This document shows, one piece after another, positions 35,252 through 44,725 of a stretch of 64,000 nt of DNA. Both the position numbers and the translations under genes were made by a program. The notes below the pieces were generated by a model. That model saw nothing but the letters and a program-made list of their open reading frames with translations. It ran no database searches and was not told where the DNA came from. Numbering within the stretch: the first letter of the stretch is position 1; the number at the start of each line of letters is the position of its first letter. Origin of the DNA: Pseudobutyrivibrio sp. ACV-2 (lineage in GTDB: Bacteria; Bacillota; Clostridia; Lachnospirales; Lachnospiraceae); the NCBI RefSeq assembly GCF_900107545.1, contig NZ_FNQZ01000007.1, forward strand, positions 1-64,000. Direction: 5' to 3'.

Positions 35252-35676
35252 ATGAATATTTAAATGGCAAATTTGATATAGAATCTAAGGATATCAGAAC
35301 TTATTCACCATTGACGTTAGCGTACATTGGCGATGCGATTTTTGATGTAATTATCCGTTCCATCCTGGTAAATAAAGGCAACACTGCAGTAAATAAGCTC
35401 CATCAAAGAGCAAGCTCTATCGTAAAAGCTCCTACTCAGGCTAAAATGGCAGCAGCATTGATGGAAGATTTCACAGAAGAAGAGGCAGATTGGTACCGTA
35501 GAGGCCGAAATTCCAAGCCTCACACCAAAGCCAAAAATGCCACCACCATGGATTACCTAGAAGCAACCGGCTTCGAAGCCGTCGTAGGCTACCTCTATTT
35601 AACCAATGATATGGACCGTATATGCGAACTCGTGTCGTTAGGAATAGAGCGTTTAGGCTTAGATATTCTAGATTAA
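35236..35676 (+). CDS. mrnC: Mini-ribonuclease III
   Basis: 146 residues of RNase III catalytic domain only: YSPLTLAYIGDAIFDVIIR holds the catalytic acidic pair, then ADWYRRGRN and KNATTMDYLEATGFEAVVGYLYL with the second acidic site. It trims 23S rRNA ends in Bacillus. It overlaps cysS and is followed by a large hairpin before rlmB. Confidence 0.93.
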   Translation: MEAGLNEYLNGKFDIESKDIRTYSPLTLAYIGDAIFDVIIRSILVNKGNTAVNKLHQRASSIVKAPTQAKMAAALMEDFTEEEADWYRRGRNSKPHTKAKNATTMDYLEATGFEAVVGYLYLTNDMDRICELVSLGIERLGLDILD

Positions 35677-35746
35677 TGTAACGTTAAACGTGTTAAAGCG
35701 CGTATATGCGTTTAAGTAACTATTCACCGATATTTAGAAAGAGTAA

Positions 35747-35836
35747 GCGAGTAGGCTACAATGTATAGCTGCATTTTTTGAGAGTATAGTGACAACGATG
35801 AAAAAAATGCAGCTATACATTGTAGGCGTAACTCGC
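35747..35836. repeat. Large inverted repeat between mrnC and rlmB
   Basis: A perfect 24-bp inverted repeat (35756-35779 with 35802-35825; core ATGTATAGCTGCATTTTTT) has a 22-base loop. After a small bulge it continues as GCGAGT/ACTCGC (35747-35752 with 35831-35836). It is too long for a simple terminator and could be a MITE-like element or an RNase-processing site. Confidence 0.8.
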
Positions 35837-35853
35837 GTGGGTTTTAGAAAAAA

Positions 35854-36606
35854 ATGGAAGAAAGTAGAATAGTAGAAGGCCGCAACGCCGTGCTGGAGGC
35901 CTTCAGAAGTGGAAAAACTATAGATAGATTGTTCGTCTTAGACGGTTGCAAAGACGGACCTATTCAGACTATCCTTCGCGAAGCAAAAAAGAGCAAGGAT
36001 ACTGTTATTAGTTTTGTTAAAAAGGAACGTTTGGATCAGCTTTCAGAGACGGGTAAGCATCAAGGAGTTATAGCCTATGCTGCAAGCTATGAGTATGCTG
36101 AGTTGGATGACATCCTTGAAAATGCCCGTTCTAAGGGGGAGGACCCATTTATTATTATCCTTGATAATATTGAAGATCCACATAATCTTGGAGCTATCAT
36201 CCGTACAGCAAATCAGGCTGGTGCACATGGTGTGGTCATTCCAAAACATCGTGCTGTTGGCTTGACAGCCACTGTAGCTAAAGCGTCTGCAGGTGCAATC
36301 AACTATACACCTGTTGCCAAGGTCACAAACATTTCAAAGACCATGGAAGAGTTAAAGGAACAGGGTATGTGGTTTGTGTGCGCTGATATGGGTGGCACTA
36401 CAATGTATGACCTTAACCTTACCGGTTCAATTGGTCTTGTTATTGGGAATGAAGGTCATGGTGTATCAGACCTTGTAAAGAAAAATTGTGATATGATTGC
36501 ATCTATACCAATGTATGGCGATATTGATTCGCTTAATGCATCTGTTGCTTGTGGAGTATTGGCTTATGAAGTGGTTAGACAAAGAATATCAAAATCTGTC
36601 AGATGA
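35854..36606 (+). CDS. rlmB: 23S rRNA (guanosine-2'-O)-methyltransferase RlmB / TrmH family
   Basis: 250 residues: an N-terminal substrate-binding domain (IVEGRNAVLEAFRSGKTIDRLFV) and a SPOUT methyltransferase domain with DNIEDPHNLGAIIRTANQAGAHGVVIP, IGNEGHGVSDLVKK and MYGDIDSLNASVACGVLAYEV, which form the knotted S-adenosylmethionine site. It methylates the 23S peptidyl-transferase loop. The ribosome site is weak. It overlaps sigH by 41 bp. Confidence 0.93.
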   Translation: MEESRIVEGRNAVLEAFRSGKTIDRLFVLDGCKDGPIQTILREAKKSKDTVISFVKKERLDQLSETGKHQGVIAYAASYEYAELDDILENARSKGEDPFIIILDNIEDPHNLGAIIRTANQAGAHGVVIPKHRAVGLTATVAKASAGAINYTPVAKVTNISKTMEELKEQGMWFVCADMGGTTMYDLNLTGSIGLVIGNEGHGVSDLVKKNCDMIASIPMYGDIDSLNASVACGVLAYEVVRQRISKSVR

Positions 36607-37156
36607 GCAATTAGTTAAAAGATATCAGGACGGCGATGTTGCTGTCCTGAATTTTATATGCGAAAAATATAAGCCATTGGTACTGAAAAATTCTAAAAAA
36701 TATTTTTTGGTAGGTGGTGAAAACGAGGATCTTATTCAAGAGGGGATGATTGGGCTTTTTGGTGCAATATGTGATTATGACATCCATTCTGAAGCTACTT
36801 TCTTTCGTTTTGCGCAACTTTGCATCGACAGGCAAATGATTAAGGCGATTGAGGCTAGCAACAGAAAAAAACATTCTCCTTTGAATGCATATGTTTCACT
36901 ATATGATGAAGATGGAGCACAGTTGGAAGAGCCAGCTTTTGCATCAGATGATCCGGCGGAGTTAATTATTGAAGCAGAGACTAATATGGATTTGATTGAA
37001 CGCCTCAGACAGGCTTTGTCTCCAAGGGAAAAAAAGGTTTTTGAGCTGTATATGCAGGATTATGACTATAAAGAAATTGCATTGAAGCTTGAGAAGAGTG
37101 AAAAGTCAATAGATAACACCCTGACCCGAATAAAACAAAAGGCCAGGGGATTATAG
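36566..37156 (+). CDS. sigH: RNA polymerase sigma-H-like factor
   Basis: 196 residues, sigma-70 family. Region 2 has QDGDVAVLNFICEKYKPLVLKNSKKYFLVGGENEDLIQEGMIGLF and region 4 has LSPREKKVFELYMQDYDYKEIALKLEKSEKSIDNTLTRIKQKAR. Gene order after rlmB is the same as Bacillus spo0H/sigH, but yacP is missing between them. ATG 36566 lies in rlmB's end, with GGAG 10 bases upstream. Confidence 0.85.
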   Translation: MKWLDKEYQNLSDEQLVKRYQDGDVAVLNFICEKYKPLVLKNSKKYFLVGGENEDLIQEGMIGLFGAICDYDIHSEATFFRFAQLCIDRQMIKAIEASNRKKHSPLNAYVSLYDEDGAQLEEPAFASDDPAELIIEAETNMDLIERLRQALSPREKKVFELYMQDYDYKEIALKLEKSEKSIDNTLTRIKQKARGL

Positions 37157-37168
37157 TTTTTTGTAAGA

Positions 37169-37651
37169 CTATATAGCAACTTGCTTTAATTTATTCAATT
37201 GTATTTCCATTAACCTGGTTTTTTCATCACTTGATTGTACGAATTCAAAACCGAAATGCTTGTATAATTTGATGGCTTTATAATTGTTGCTTTCTACCTC
37301 AAGTCCTACAGTTTGCATTCCTTTACTAGCTGCTATTTGATAGCCGTTTTTCAATAATCGCATAAGTGTTTTGCCTTTTAAAAAGCCTAATTCATCGCTT
37401 AAAGAGAGAGATGTAATGAAGGCTTTTTTATTTTCAGTATCATTGCAATAAAAACTTAAAAAACCAACAGGGATATCATTATGAAACTCTGCCAGAAAAT
37501 GACCATTTTCGAGATGTTTTTTGATGAATACATCTCTGTATGTGTCTTTTGTTATAGCTCTAAGAAAAAAGGTATCTTTGAATTTGAGTATGATTTTTTC
37601 TATTTCTGAGTAATCTGATATTTCTTTTACAATTATATTTTTGTTTGGCAT
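37169..37651 (-). CDS. GNAT family N-acetyltransferase
   Basis: 160 residues. HFLAEFHNDIPVGFLSFYCND, AFITSLSLSDELGFLKGKTLMRLLKNGYQIAASKG and NNYKAIKLYKHFGFEFVQSSDEKTRLM give the GNAT fold; the acetyl-CoA loop (DELGFLKGKTL) departs from the usual QxxGxGxA. Substrate unknown. It lies 35 bp downstream of aroD on the same strand and is probably co-transcribed. Confidence 0.75.
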   Translation of the reverse strand: MPNKNIIVKEISDYSEIEKIILKFKDTFFLRAITKDTYRDVFIKKHLENGHFLAEFHNDIPVGFLSFYCNDTENKKAFITSLSLSDELGFLKGKTLMRLLKNGYQIAASKGMQTVGLEVESNNYKAIKLYKHFGFEFVQSSDEKTRLMEIQLNKLKQVAI

Positions 37652-37686
37652 GATAATTTTGTGTCCTTAATTCTAGTAATTTGGTC

Positions 37687-38451
37687 TCATGAATAGTTAT
37701 GTAAAATAGTTAGCAGCATAGATAATTCGGCTGCAGGTATTTGTCCTGGGGCGGAGGACTCTGTAACGGAGCCAAAAGTGATGGCAGAGCCAAAGAATTC
37801 TCCACAAATTCTACTAATCATTCCATTCTTTCCCATAGCCATGGTTACTATAGGTCTGTCAGCATAGTTTGCATACATTTCATCGGTGGCACTTAATAGT
37901 GTCAGGACGTCGGATTTATCAACAGGCATTACAGCTAGTTTTGGAATATCAGCGCCAAGATTTTGCATTCTCTGCATTCGGGTCACGAGCTCTTTTTTTG
38001 ATGGAGTGCGTTCAAAATCGTGATTTGAAACAACTACCTTTATATTATTGGCATGAGCTTCTTCGATTATTGTTTTTACTAAATTTTCACCGGTAAATAA
38101 TTCAACATCTATTAAATCAATCCCACCATTTTTTATTGCCTCAAGATTAATCTGCAAATAGGCTTCTTTTGATAAATCCATTTCTCCACCCTCAGCCCTT
38201 GTTCTGAAGGTGAACAGGATAGGGGTGTTTTTTAGAATGGAATTAAGCGAAGCCAGTATGGCGTTAACACTGTCAGGGTTTGTGACATCTTCATAATAAT
38301 CAACACGCCATTCAACTAAATCGTGTTTTACCTTTTCAATTTCCTTAGCGGAATTTATGATGTCTTCTTCGTTCTTTCCAACGATTGGGACGCAGATTTT
38401 TGGAATGCCATCACCAATTTTGATGTTTTTAATTTCTATGTAGTTGTTCAT
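37687..38451 (-). CDS. aroD: Type I 3-dehydroquinate dehydratase
   Basis: 254 residues. VEWRVDYYED, LFTFRTRAEGGEM, VVVSNHDFERTP (catalytic His), ADIPKLAVMPVDKSDVLTLL (Schiff-base Lys) and APGQIPAAELSMLL match the class I enzyme of the shikimate pathway. Start ATG has GAGGAAG upstream. It is divergent from aroK, the kinase two steps later in the same pathway, with about 150 bp between. Confidence 0.95.
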   Translation of the reverse strand: MNNYIEIKNIKIGDGIPKICVPIVGKNEEDIINSAKEIEKVKHDLVEWRVDYYEDVTNPDSVNAILASLNSILKNTPILFTFRTRAEGGEMDLSKEAYLQINLEAIKNGGIDLIDVELFTGENLVKTIIEEAHANNIKVVVSNHDFERTPSKKELVTRMQRMQNLGADIPKLAVMPVDKSDVLTLLSATDEMYANYADRPIVTMAMGKNGMISRICGEFFGSAITFGSVTESSAPGQIPAAELSMLLTILHNYS

Positions 38452-38603
38452 GGTAGATACTTCCTCATTTTATTGCGTTATATTAACTAACAAAATCTAC
38501 AATAGATTACCATAATTATGACGCAAAAACTAGCATGTGCCTTTTATTATTAGATATTTTTTGGTAGGATATTAGAAAAATTTGATTTGATGGAGAACTT
38601 GTT

Positions 38604-39110
38604 ATGGCAAATATTTTTCTGATTGGTTTCATGGGTACAGGAAAAACTACAATAGCAAATGGACTTAATAGCAAATATGGGATGCAAATTATAGATATGG
38701 ATGCCCAGATAGAGAAGGACGAGAATATGACAATTCCAGATATTTTTGCATTTAAGGGGGAGACTTTTTTTAGAGATTTAGAGACGAATCTGATAAAAAA
38801 TATACAGATAATGGATAATGTGGTAATTTCGTGCGGTGGCGGAGCGGTTCTTAGGGAAGAGAATGTTCAGGAAATGAAAAAGAGCGGAAAAATTATTCTT
38901 CTGGAAGCTACACCTGAAACTATATTGGAGAGAGTTAAAAATAGCCATAATAGACCTTTGCTTGAAGGAAATAAGAATGTGGGCTATATAAGGGAGCTTA
39001 TGGGTAAAAGAGAAGAAAAGTATAAAGTGGCTGCAGATTTTGTTGTTTGTGTAGATGACAGAGCAGTGGACGATATAGTAGAGGAAATATACAAGAGAGT
39101 TTTTTCATAG
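38604..39110 (+). CDS. aroK: Shikimate kinase
   Basis: 168 residues: P-loop GFMGTGKTTIANGL, shikimate-binding DMDAQIEKDE, ETFFRDLE, the GGGAVLREENV strip and the lid NSHNRPLLEG. It phosphorylates shikimate. The usual second P-loop serine position and the Asp/Arg/Gly-rich shikimate site are all present. ATG 38604 follows GGAGA. A bidirectional terminator separates it from hisJ. Confidence 0.95.
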   Translation: MANIFLIGFMGTGKTTIANGLNSKYGMQIIDMDAQIEKDENMTIPDIFAFKGETFFRDLETNLIKNIQIMDNVVISCGGGAVLREENVQEMKKSGKIILLEATPETILERVKNSHNRPLLEGNKNVGYIRELMGKREEKYKVAADFVVCVDDRAVDDIVEEIYKRVFS

Positions 39111-39124
39111 AAAAATATATAAAG

Positions 39125-39172
39125 AAAAGCCTGAGCTTTCCTATAGTGGGTAAGCTTCAGGCTTTCTTTTTT
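39125..39172. terminator. Bidirectional terminator between aroK and hisJ
   Basis: AAAAGCCTGAGCTT pairs with AAGCTTCAGGCTTT (one bulge), with T-rich tails both ways. On the minus strand it overlaps the last hisJ codons. Confidence 0.8.
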
Positions 39173-39947
39173 TATATACAACATATTCATTAAAACCGCA
39201 TTTGTGAAGTAACTCAGGAAGTGTATCAAAGTCAGCTGCAATATCTGCAGGGGTGTGAGCATCAGCACCTATTGTAATGAGTTTACCGCCTAATTCACGA
39301 TATCGTTTTATAGTATCTATATGTGGATTTGGATATGTCATACCTTTACGAAGGGCGGCAGTGTTGATTTCCAATGCTTTATCAAGACTAATGATTCGCT
39401 CTAATATGGCATTTATTACATCTTTGTATGGCTCGTAGCAGTTGTTTTTTAAATTTTCATCATTTACATATCTAAATGGATAGTCCAGATGCCCCAGACT
39501 GTCAAAATTAGTATATGCATTGATGTTCTCATAAACCTGCTCATAGCAACGCTTAAGTAGCTTATCTGCAGAATCTCTTTTCCAAAAGCTCTCAAAATAA
39601 GGATCGTATTTATCTACTAAATGGGTACTTCCTATAACGTAATCATAAGGTTTTGAGCTTACAATTTTGTTATTTTTATCTGCAACCTGTGGCTGCAATC
39701 CTACTTCAATTCCGGTTAAAATGGTAAATTCGCTGGTGGATTCCTTTAACGCAAGCTCATGCTGTTTATCATAGTAATTTGCAATATCTAAATCGAAGAA
39801 ACCAAATTCTTTAGGATATTCCAGGTCTAGATGGTCTGTGAAAGTAATTCCAGGCAATCCTTTTTCCCTTGCGACATTAATCATTTCTATAGGTTTAGCT
39901 TCAGAATCACCTGAAAAATTGCTGTGCATATGACTGTCCCAAAACAT
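39141..39947 (-). CDS. hisJ: Histidinol-phosphatase, PHP type
   Basis: 268 residues of the PHP superfamily: DSHMHSNFSGD, TFTDHLDLEYP, GIEVGLQP, VIGSTHLVD, LGHLDYPFRY, EINTAALRKG and IGADAHTPADIA carry the metal-binding His/Asp/Glu set. This class removes phosphate from histidinol phosphate; no other his genes are near, so a different phosphoester substrate remains possible. ATG 39947 follows AGGAGGA. Confidence 0.8.
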   Translation of the reverse strand: MFWDSHMHSNFSGDSEAKPIEMINVAREKGLPGITFTDHLDLEYPKEFGFFDLDIANYYDKQHELALKESTSEFTILTGIEVGLQPQVADKNNKIVSSKPYDYVIGSTHLVDKYDPYFESFWKRDSADKLLKRCYEQVYENINAYTNFDSLGHLDYPFRYVNDENLKNNCYEPYKDVINAILERIISLDKALEINTAALRKGMTYPNPHIDTIKRYRELGGKLITIGADAHTPADIAADFDTLPELLHKCGFNEYVVYKKRKPEAYPL

Positions 39948-40017
39948 AGTGAGTCCTCCTATTCATGGAGTAATTCTACTACTTTGAGAAAAATTTAACA
40001 ATATTTTCATTTGGGGG

Positions 40018-40046
40018 TTGAATTATAGAACGGTTTTGTTTAAAAT
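40018..40046 (+). promoter_or_regulatory. Promoter of gap
   Basis: TTGAAT (40018-40023), 17-bp spacer, TAAAAT (40041-40046), 75 bp before the gap start. Confidence 0.65.
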
Positions 40047-40121
40047 GAAGTGCATACGGGGTGTTTTTTGAAGCATCTCAAGAAAAATATTTTTTAAAAG
40101 AATCTTTAGGAGGATTTAAAA

Positions 40122-41138
40122 ATGGCAGTAAGAGTAGCAATCAACGGTTTTGGCCGTATCGGACGTCTTGCATTCCGTCAGATGTTCGGAGCAGAAGGTT
40201 ACGAAGTAGTAGCAATCAACGACTTAACTAGCCCAAAGATGTTAGCACATCTTTTAAAGTATGATTCATCACAGGGAAAGTACGAGCATGCAGATGAGGT
40301 TTCTTGCACAGATGATTCTATCATCGTTTGCGGTAAGGAAATCAAGATCTATGCATTCCCAGATGCAAACAATTGCCCATGGGGTGACCTTAAGGTTGAC
40401 GTAGTTCTTGAGTGTTCAGGATTCTACACATCAAAGGAAAAGGCACAGGCTCATATCAATGCAGGTGCTAGAAAGGTTGTTATCTCTGCTCCAGCAGGAA
40501 ACGATCTTCCTACAATCGTATACAACACAAACCATGAGACACTTAAGGCTGATGATACAATCATCTCAGCAGCTTCATGTACAACAAACTGCTTAGCACC
40601 TATGGCTGACGCACTTAACAAGTTCGCTCCAATCCAGTCTGGTATCATGGTAACAATCCATGCTTACACAGGTGATCAGATGACACTTGATGGACCACAG
40701 AGAAAGGGTGACCTTCGTCGTTCACGTGCAGCAGCAGTTAACATCGTTCCTAACTCAACAGGTGCTGCAAAGGCTATCGGTCTTGTTATCCCAGAGCTTA
40801 ACGGAAAGCTTATCGGATCTGCACAGCGTGTTCCTACACCAACAGGTTCTACAACAATCCTTACAGCAGTTGTAAATAAGGCTGATGTTACTGTTGAAGG
40901 TATCAACGCAGCTATGAAGGCAGCAGCTAACGAGTCATTCGGTTACAACGAGGATGAAATCGTTTCTTCTGATATCGTAGGTATGAGATTTGGTTCTCTC
41001 TTCGATGCTACACAGACAATGGTATCTAAGATCTCTGATGACCAGTATGAGGTTCAGGTTGTTTCTTGGTATGATAACGAGAACAGCTACACATCTCAGA
41101 TGGTTCGTACAATCAAGTACTTCTCAGAGTTAGCATAA
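40122..41138 (+). CDS. gap: Glyceraldehyde-3-phosphate dehydrogenase
   Basis: 338 residues. NAD-binding [15 protein letters not shown], catalytic [11 protein letters not shown], phosphate-binding [26 protein letters not shown] and [16 protein letters not shown] are complete. ATG follows AGGAGG. Codon use is strongly biased toward a few codons (ACA, GCA, CTT, ATC), as in highly expressed genes of this region. A terminator separates it from pgk, whose transcription would then depend on partial read-through. Confidence 0.98.
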   Translation: MAVRVAINGFGRIGRLAFRQMFGAEGYEVVAINDLTSPKMLAHLLKYDSSQGKYEHADEVSCTDDSIIVCGKEIKIYAFPDANNCPWGDLKVDVVLECSGFYTSKEKAQAHINAGARKVVISAPAGNDLPTIVYNTNHETLKADDTIISAASCTTNCLAPMADALNKFAPIQSGIMVTIHAYTGDQMTLDGPQRKGDLRRSRAAAVNIVPNSTGAAKAIGLVIPELNGKLIGSAQRVPTPTGSTTILTAVVNKADVTVEGINAAMKAAANESFGYNEDEIVSSDIVGMRFGSLFDATQTMVSKISDDQYEVQVVSWYDNENSYTSQMVRTIKYFSELA

Positions 41139-41168
41139 TTTCGTTTATCGAATTTAACGACTTATTTA

Positions 41169-41203
41169 GGGGTCCGGTCCTTATGGACCGAACCCCTTTC
41201 TTA
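41169..41203 (+). terminator. Terminator between gap and pgk
   Basis: GGGGTCCGGTCC-TTAT-GGACCGAACCCC stem (one G-U or mismatch) with TTTCTTAATTTT tail. Confidence 0.8.
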
Positions 41204-41223
41204 ATTTTAAGGAGGATATAATA

Positions 41224-42447
41224 ATGGCATTAAACAAGAAGACAGTTGATGATATCAACGTAAAGGGACGTCGCGTTCTCGTTCGTTGCGATTTCAACGT
41301 ACCTCTTAAGGCAGGAGAAATCACAGACGAAACACGTATCAACGCAGCACTTCCAACAATCAACAAGCTTATCGCTGATGGAGGAAAGGTTATCCTTTGC
41401 TCACACCTTGGAAAGGTAAAGAATGGCCCTAACGAAGGCGAGTCACTTGCACCAGTAGCAAAGAGACTTTCAGAGAAGCTTGGCAAGGAAGTTAACTTCG
41501 TTGCTGATTACAACGTAACAGGCGAGGCTGCTACAGCAGCAGTTGAAGCTATGAACGAAGGCGATGTTGTTCTTCTTCAGAATACTCGTTTCCGTGGCGA
41601 GGAAGAGACAAAGAATGGTGAAGCTTTCTCTAAGGAACTTGCTGATCTTGCAGATGATTATGTATGTGACGCTTTTGGTTCATCACACAGAGCACACGCT
41701 TCTGTAGCTGGTGTTACAAAGTTCATCACAGAGAAGGGTGGTTCTAACGTAGTTGGATACCTTATGCAGAAGGAAATTGACTTCCTTGGCAATGCTGTAG
41801 AGAACCCAGTACATCCATTCGTAGCAATCCTTGGTGGTGCTAAGGTTGCTGATAAGCTTAACGTAATCAATAACCTTCTTGAGAAGTGTGATACACTTAT
41901 CATCGGTGGTGGTATGGCATTCACATTCCTTAAGGCTATGGGATATGAAATCGGAACATCACTTTGTGATGATACAAAGCTTGATTACTGCAAGGATATG
42001 CTTGAGAAGGCAAAGAGCATGGGTAAGGAAATCCTTCTTCCACTTGACTCTGTAACAGTTGCTTCATTCCCAAATCCAATCGATGCTGCAGTTGAGACAG
42101 AAGCTTATGACAACGAGAACATGCCAGCAGACAGAATGGGATGCGATATCGGACCTAAGACTGTAGAGCTCTTCGCTAGCAAGGTTAAGTCTGCTAAGAC
42201 AGTTCTTTGGAACGGACCAATGGGTCTTTTCGAGAACCCAGCACTTGCTGAAGGTACAAAGGCAGTTGCTCAGGCACTTGCTGAAACAGATGCTACAACA
42301 ATCATCGGTGGTGGTGATTCAGCCGCAGCTGTTAACCAGCTTGGTTTCGCTGACAAGATGAGCCACATCTCTACAGGTGGTGGAGCATCACTTGAGTTCC
42401 TTGAGGGTAAGGAGCTTCCAGGCGTTTACGCTGCAGACGATAAATAA
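41224..42447 (+). CDS. pgk: Phosphoglycerate kinase
   Basis: 407 residues. [61 protein letters not shown] and [13 protein letters not shown] are the family blocks. It makes ATP and 3-phosphoglycerate. AAGGAGGATATA precedes the start; 15 bp later tpiA begins, so pgk-tpiA is one unit. Confidence 0.98.
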   Translation: MALNKKTVDDINVKGRRVLVRCDFNVPLKAGEITDETRINAALPTINKLIADGGKVILCSHLGKVKNGPNEGESLAPVAKRLSEKLGKEVNFVADYNVTGEAATAAVEAMNEGDVVLLQNTRFRGEEETKNGEAFSKELADLADDYVCDAFGSSHRAHASVAGVTKFITEKGGSNVVGYLMQKEIDFLGNAVENPVHPFVAILGGAKVADKLNVINNLLEKCDTLIIGGGMAFTFLKAMGYEIGTSLCDDTKLDYCKDMLEKAKSMGKEILLPLDSVTVASFPNPIDAAVETEAYDNENMPADRMGCDIGPKTVELFASKVKSAKTVLWNGPMGLFENPALAEGTKAVAQALAETDATTIIGGGDSAAAVNQLGFADKMSHISTGGGASLEFLEGKELPGVYAADDK

Positions 42448-42462
42448 GAGAGGTAAATAAAA

Positions 42463-43209
42463 ATGGCAAGAAGAAGAATTATTGCCGGCAACTGGAAGAT
42501 GAACATGACACCTTCTGAGGCTGTAAAGCTTGTTGCTGAGCTTAAGGATTTAGTAAAGAACGATGATGTAGATGTAGTTTACTGCGTACCTGCAATCGAT
42601 ATCGTTCCTGTAGTAGAGGCAGTTAAGGGCACAAACGTAAACGTTGGTGCTGAGAACTTCTACATTGAAGATAAGGGTGCTTTCACAGGTGAAATCTCAG
42701 CTCCTATGCTTGTAGATGCTGGTGTTAAGTATGTTATCATGGGTCACTCTGAGAGACGTGATATCTTCGGAGAAAACGACATCCTTATCAACGCAAAGGT
42801 TAAGAAGGCATTTGCTGCTGGTCTTACACCAATTCTTTGCTGTGGTGAGTCTCTTGCACTTCGCAAGGCTGACACATACAAGGAGTGGATTGAGCGTCAG
42901 ATTACATGGGATCTTTCAGGCGTTACAGCTGATCAGGTGAAGAACCTTGTTATCGCATACGAGCCAATCTGGGCTATCGGTACAGGTGAGACAGCTACAG
43001 CTGATCAGGCTGAAGAAGTTTGCGCATTTATTCGTGAGCTTATTGCTAAGCTTTATGATGAGGCTACAGCTGAGGCAGTTCGCATTCAGTACGGCGGATC
43101 TATGAACGCTTCTAACGCTGCTGAGCTTCTTAGCAAGCCAAATATCGATGGTGGTCTTATTGGTGGTGCATCACTTAAGCCAGACTTCGGTAAGATTGTT
43201 AACGCTTAA
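42463..43209 (+). CDS. tpiA: Triosephosphate isomerase
   Basis: 248 residues: AGNWKMN (catalytic Lys), MGHSERR (catalytic His), [15 protein letters not shown] (catalytic Glu and loop 6) and [19 protein letters not shown] (phosphate site). Same biased codon use as gap and pgk. Followed by a terminator. Confidence 0.98.
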   Translation: MARRRIIAGNWKMNMTPSEAVKLVAELKDLVKNDDVDVVYCVPAIDIVPVVEAVKGTNVNVGAENFYIEDKGAFTGEISAPMLVDAGVKYVIMGHSERRDIFGENDILINAKVKKAFAAGLTPILCCGESLALRKADTYKEWIERQITWDLSGVTADQVKNLVIAYEPIWAIGTGETATADQAEEVCAFIRELIAKLYDEATAEAVRIQYGGSMNASNAAELLSKPNIDGGLIGGASLKPDFGKIVNA

Positions 43210-43252
43210 TTTTTAATTAGCTGACAATTAAATACTCTTAAAGTTTAATACA

Positions 43253-43289
43253 ACGGATTCCAAGATTAGCTTCTTTGGAATCCGTTTTT
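43253..43289 (+). terminator. Terminator after tpiA
   Basis: ACGGATTCCAA/TTGGAATCCGT perfect stem with TTTTT. Confidence 0.9.
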
Positions 43290-43372
43290 ATGTATATTAT
43301 TACTGTTTTAAATGCCAAAATTTTATGGTATAATCTCCGCTGATGGACGTTTTTAGTCCTTGGAGGATTAAT

Positions 43373-44725
43373 ATGAAGCGATATCTTCATTTATGCGCAA
43401 TTTTAGGAATATGTTCCTTGACACTTTTCGGTTGTGGAAAGAAAGAAGAGGAAGAGGAGATAGATGCTGTGGACACCACAGAGCAGGTGGCCTTCGATGA
43501 CGTTGCAGTTGAGGATTACACAGTTTTAAAATATAACGAGCTAGAAGTTTTAGCATACGAGGGAGACACCGATGCTCAGGTCATGCTTGGTCGTATGCTT
43601 GAGTATGGAAACGAAGAAGTAAAACAGAATTTTTATGAGGCATTTTCCTGGTATCAGATGGCTTCAGATTCTGGAAATGTAGATGGAACATGTGCATTAG
43701 GATATTTTTATCTCAATGGAGCAGCAGTAGAAGCAGATTTAGATAAGGCTGAGGAACTTTTTAACACAGCCATCGAAAACGGCTCTACCAACGCTAAAGT
43801 CGGTCTAGCCAGAGTTATGCTTGAAAAGGGCGGCTACACTAAAATGGCTACAGCAGAATCTGAAGAAGTTATTTCAGCAGACAGTTCTTCAGAAGCTACA
43901 ATAAACGACTCAAACAACGCATCAACAAATGAATCAGAAAAAGCTTCTGAAAAAGAAGCAACAAAAGATTCCACAAAGACTTCATCAAAAGATACAAACG
44001 AATCTAAAGACTCAGACCAGACAGTATCTGATAGTGATGAAGAACTTACAGAACTTGATCAGATTGTAAATCTTCTTACTGTTGCACAGCAGGCTGGAGA
44101 TTTAGATGGTGGTTATTATTTAGGATATATCTATGAAAATGGCATCGGTGTTATAGCTGACTACAAAAAGGCTTTTGATTACTACAACAGAGTAGCAAAA
44201 TCCTCAAGCACAGCATTAAACGACAGAGATGCTATCAATCTTTCTAATATCGCACTTGGTCTTATGTACGTTAAAGGCGAGGGTGTGGAAGAAAATTCTG
44301 AGACTGCACTAGAATATTTTACTGCAGCATCTGATAATAATTCAGCTAAGGCAAGCTACTACATCGGTCAGATGTATGAAAACGGAATTGGTGTAGACAA
44401 AGACTACGAAAAAGCTATGGAGTTTTATTTGAAAGCTTCAGATCTTGATTATGCTCCAGCATTGAATCAGGTGGGTTATCTTTATTATAATGGCTATGGT
44501 GTGGATGTTGATTTTGCATCTGCAGTATATTACCAAAAGCTTGCAGCATTGCAGGGTTATTCAATTGCCCAGGTAAATTTGGGCTTTCTATACGAAAACG
44601 GATACGGGGTTGAGAGGAATTTGGAGACAGCATTATCCTATTATGAAATGGCCGCTAGTTCCGGCTATGAAGGTGCAACAGAGGCTGTAGTCCGAGTTAA
44701 AGCACAGATTAATGAAGAAATGTAA
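43373..44725 (+). CDS. Sel1-repeat lipoprotein
   Basis: 450 residues. The signal ends LTLFGCGK, so it is a lipoprotein. Sel1-like TPR repeats (DAQVMLGRMLEYGNEEVKQNFYEAFSWYQMAS; AYYIGQMYENGIGVDKDYEKAMEFY; AQVNLGFLYENGYGVERNLETALSYYE) flank a 60-residue low-complexity Ser/Thr/Asn/Lys/Glu linker (about 165-225). Sel1 repeats bind other proteins. ATG 43373 follows GGAGG. It overlaps the CapA-like gene by 14 bp. Confidence 0.85.
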   Translation: MKRYLHLCAILGICSLTLFGCGKKEEEEEIDAVDTTEQVAFDDVAVEDYTVLKYNELEVLAYEGDTDAQVMLGRMLEYGNEEVKQNFYEAFSWYQMASDSGNVDGTCALGYFYLNGAAVEADLDKAEELFNTAIENGSTNAKVGLARVMLEKGGYTKMATAESEEVISADSSSEATINDSNNASTNESEKASEKEATKDSTKTSSKDTNESKDSDQTVSDSDEELTELDQIVNLLTVAQQAGDLDGGYYLGYIYENGIGVIADYKKAFDYYNRVAKSSSTALNDRDAINLSNIALGLMYVKGEGVEENSETALEYFTAASDNNSAKASYYIGQMYENGIGVDKDYEKAMEFYLKASDLDYAPALNQVGYLYYNGYGVDVDFASAVYYQKLAALQGYSIAQVNLGFLYENGYGVERNLETALSYYEMAASSGYEGATEAVVRVKAQINEEM

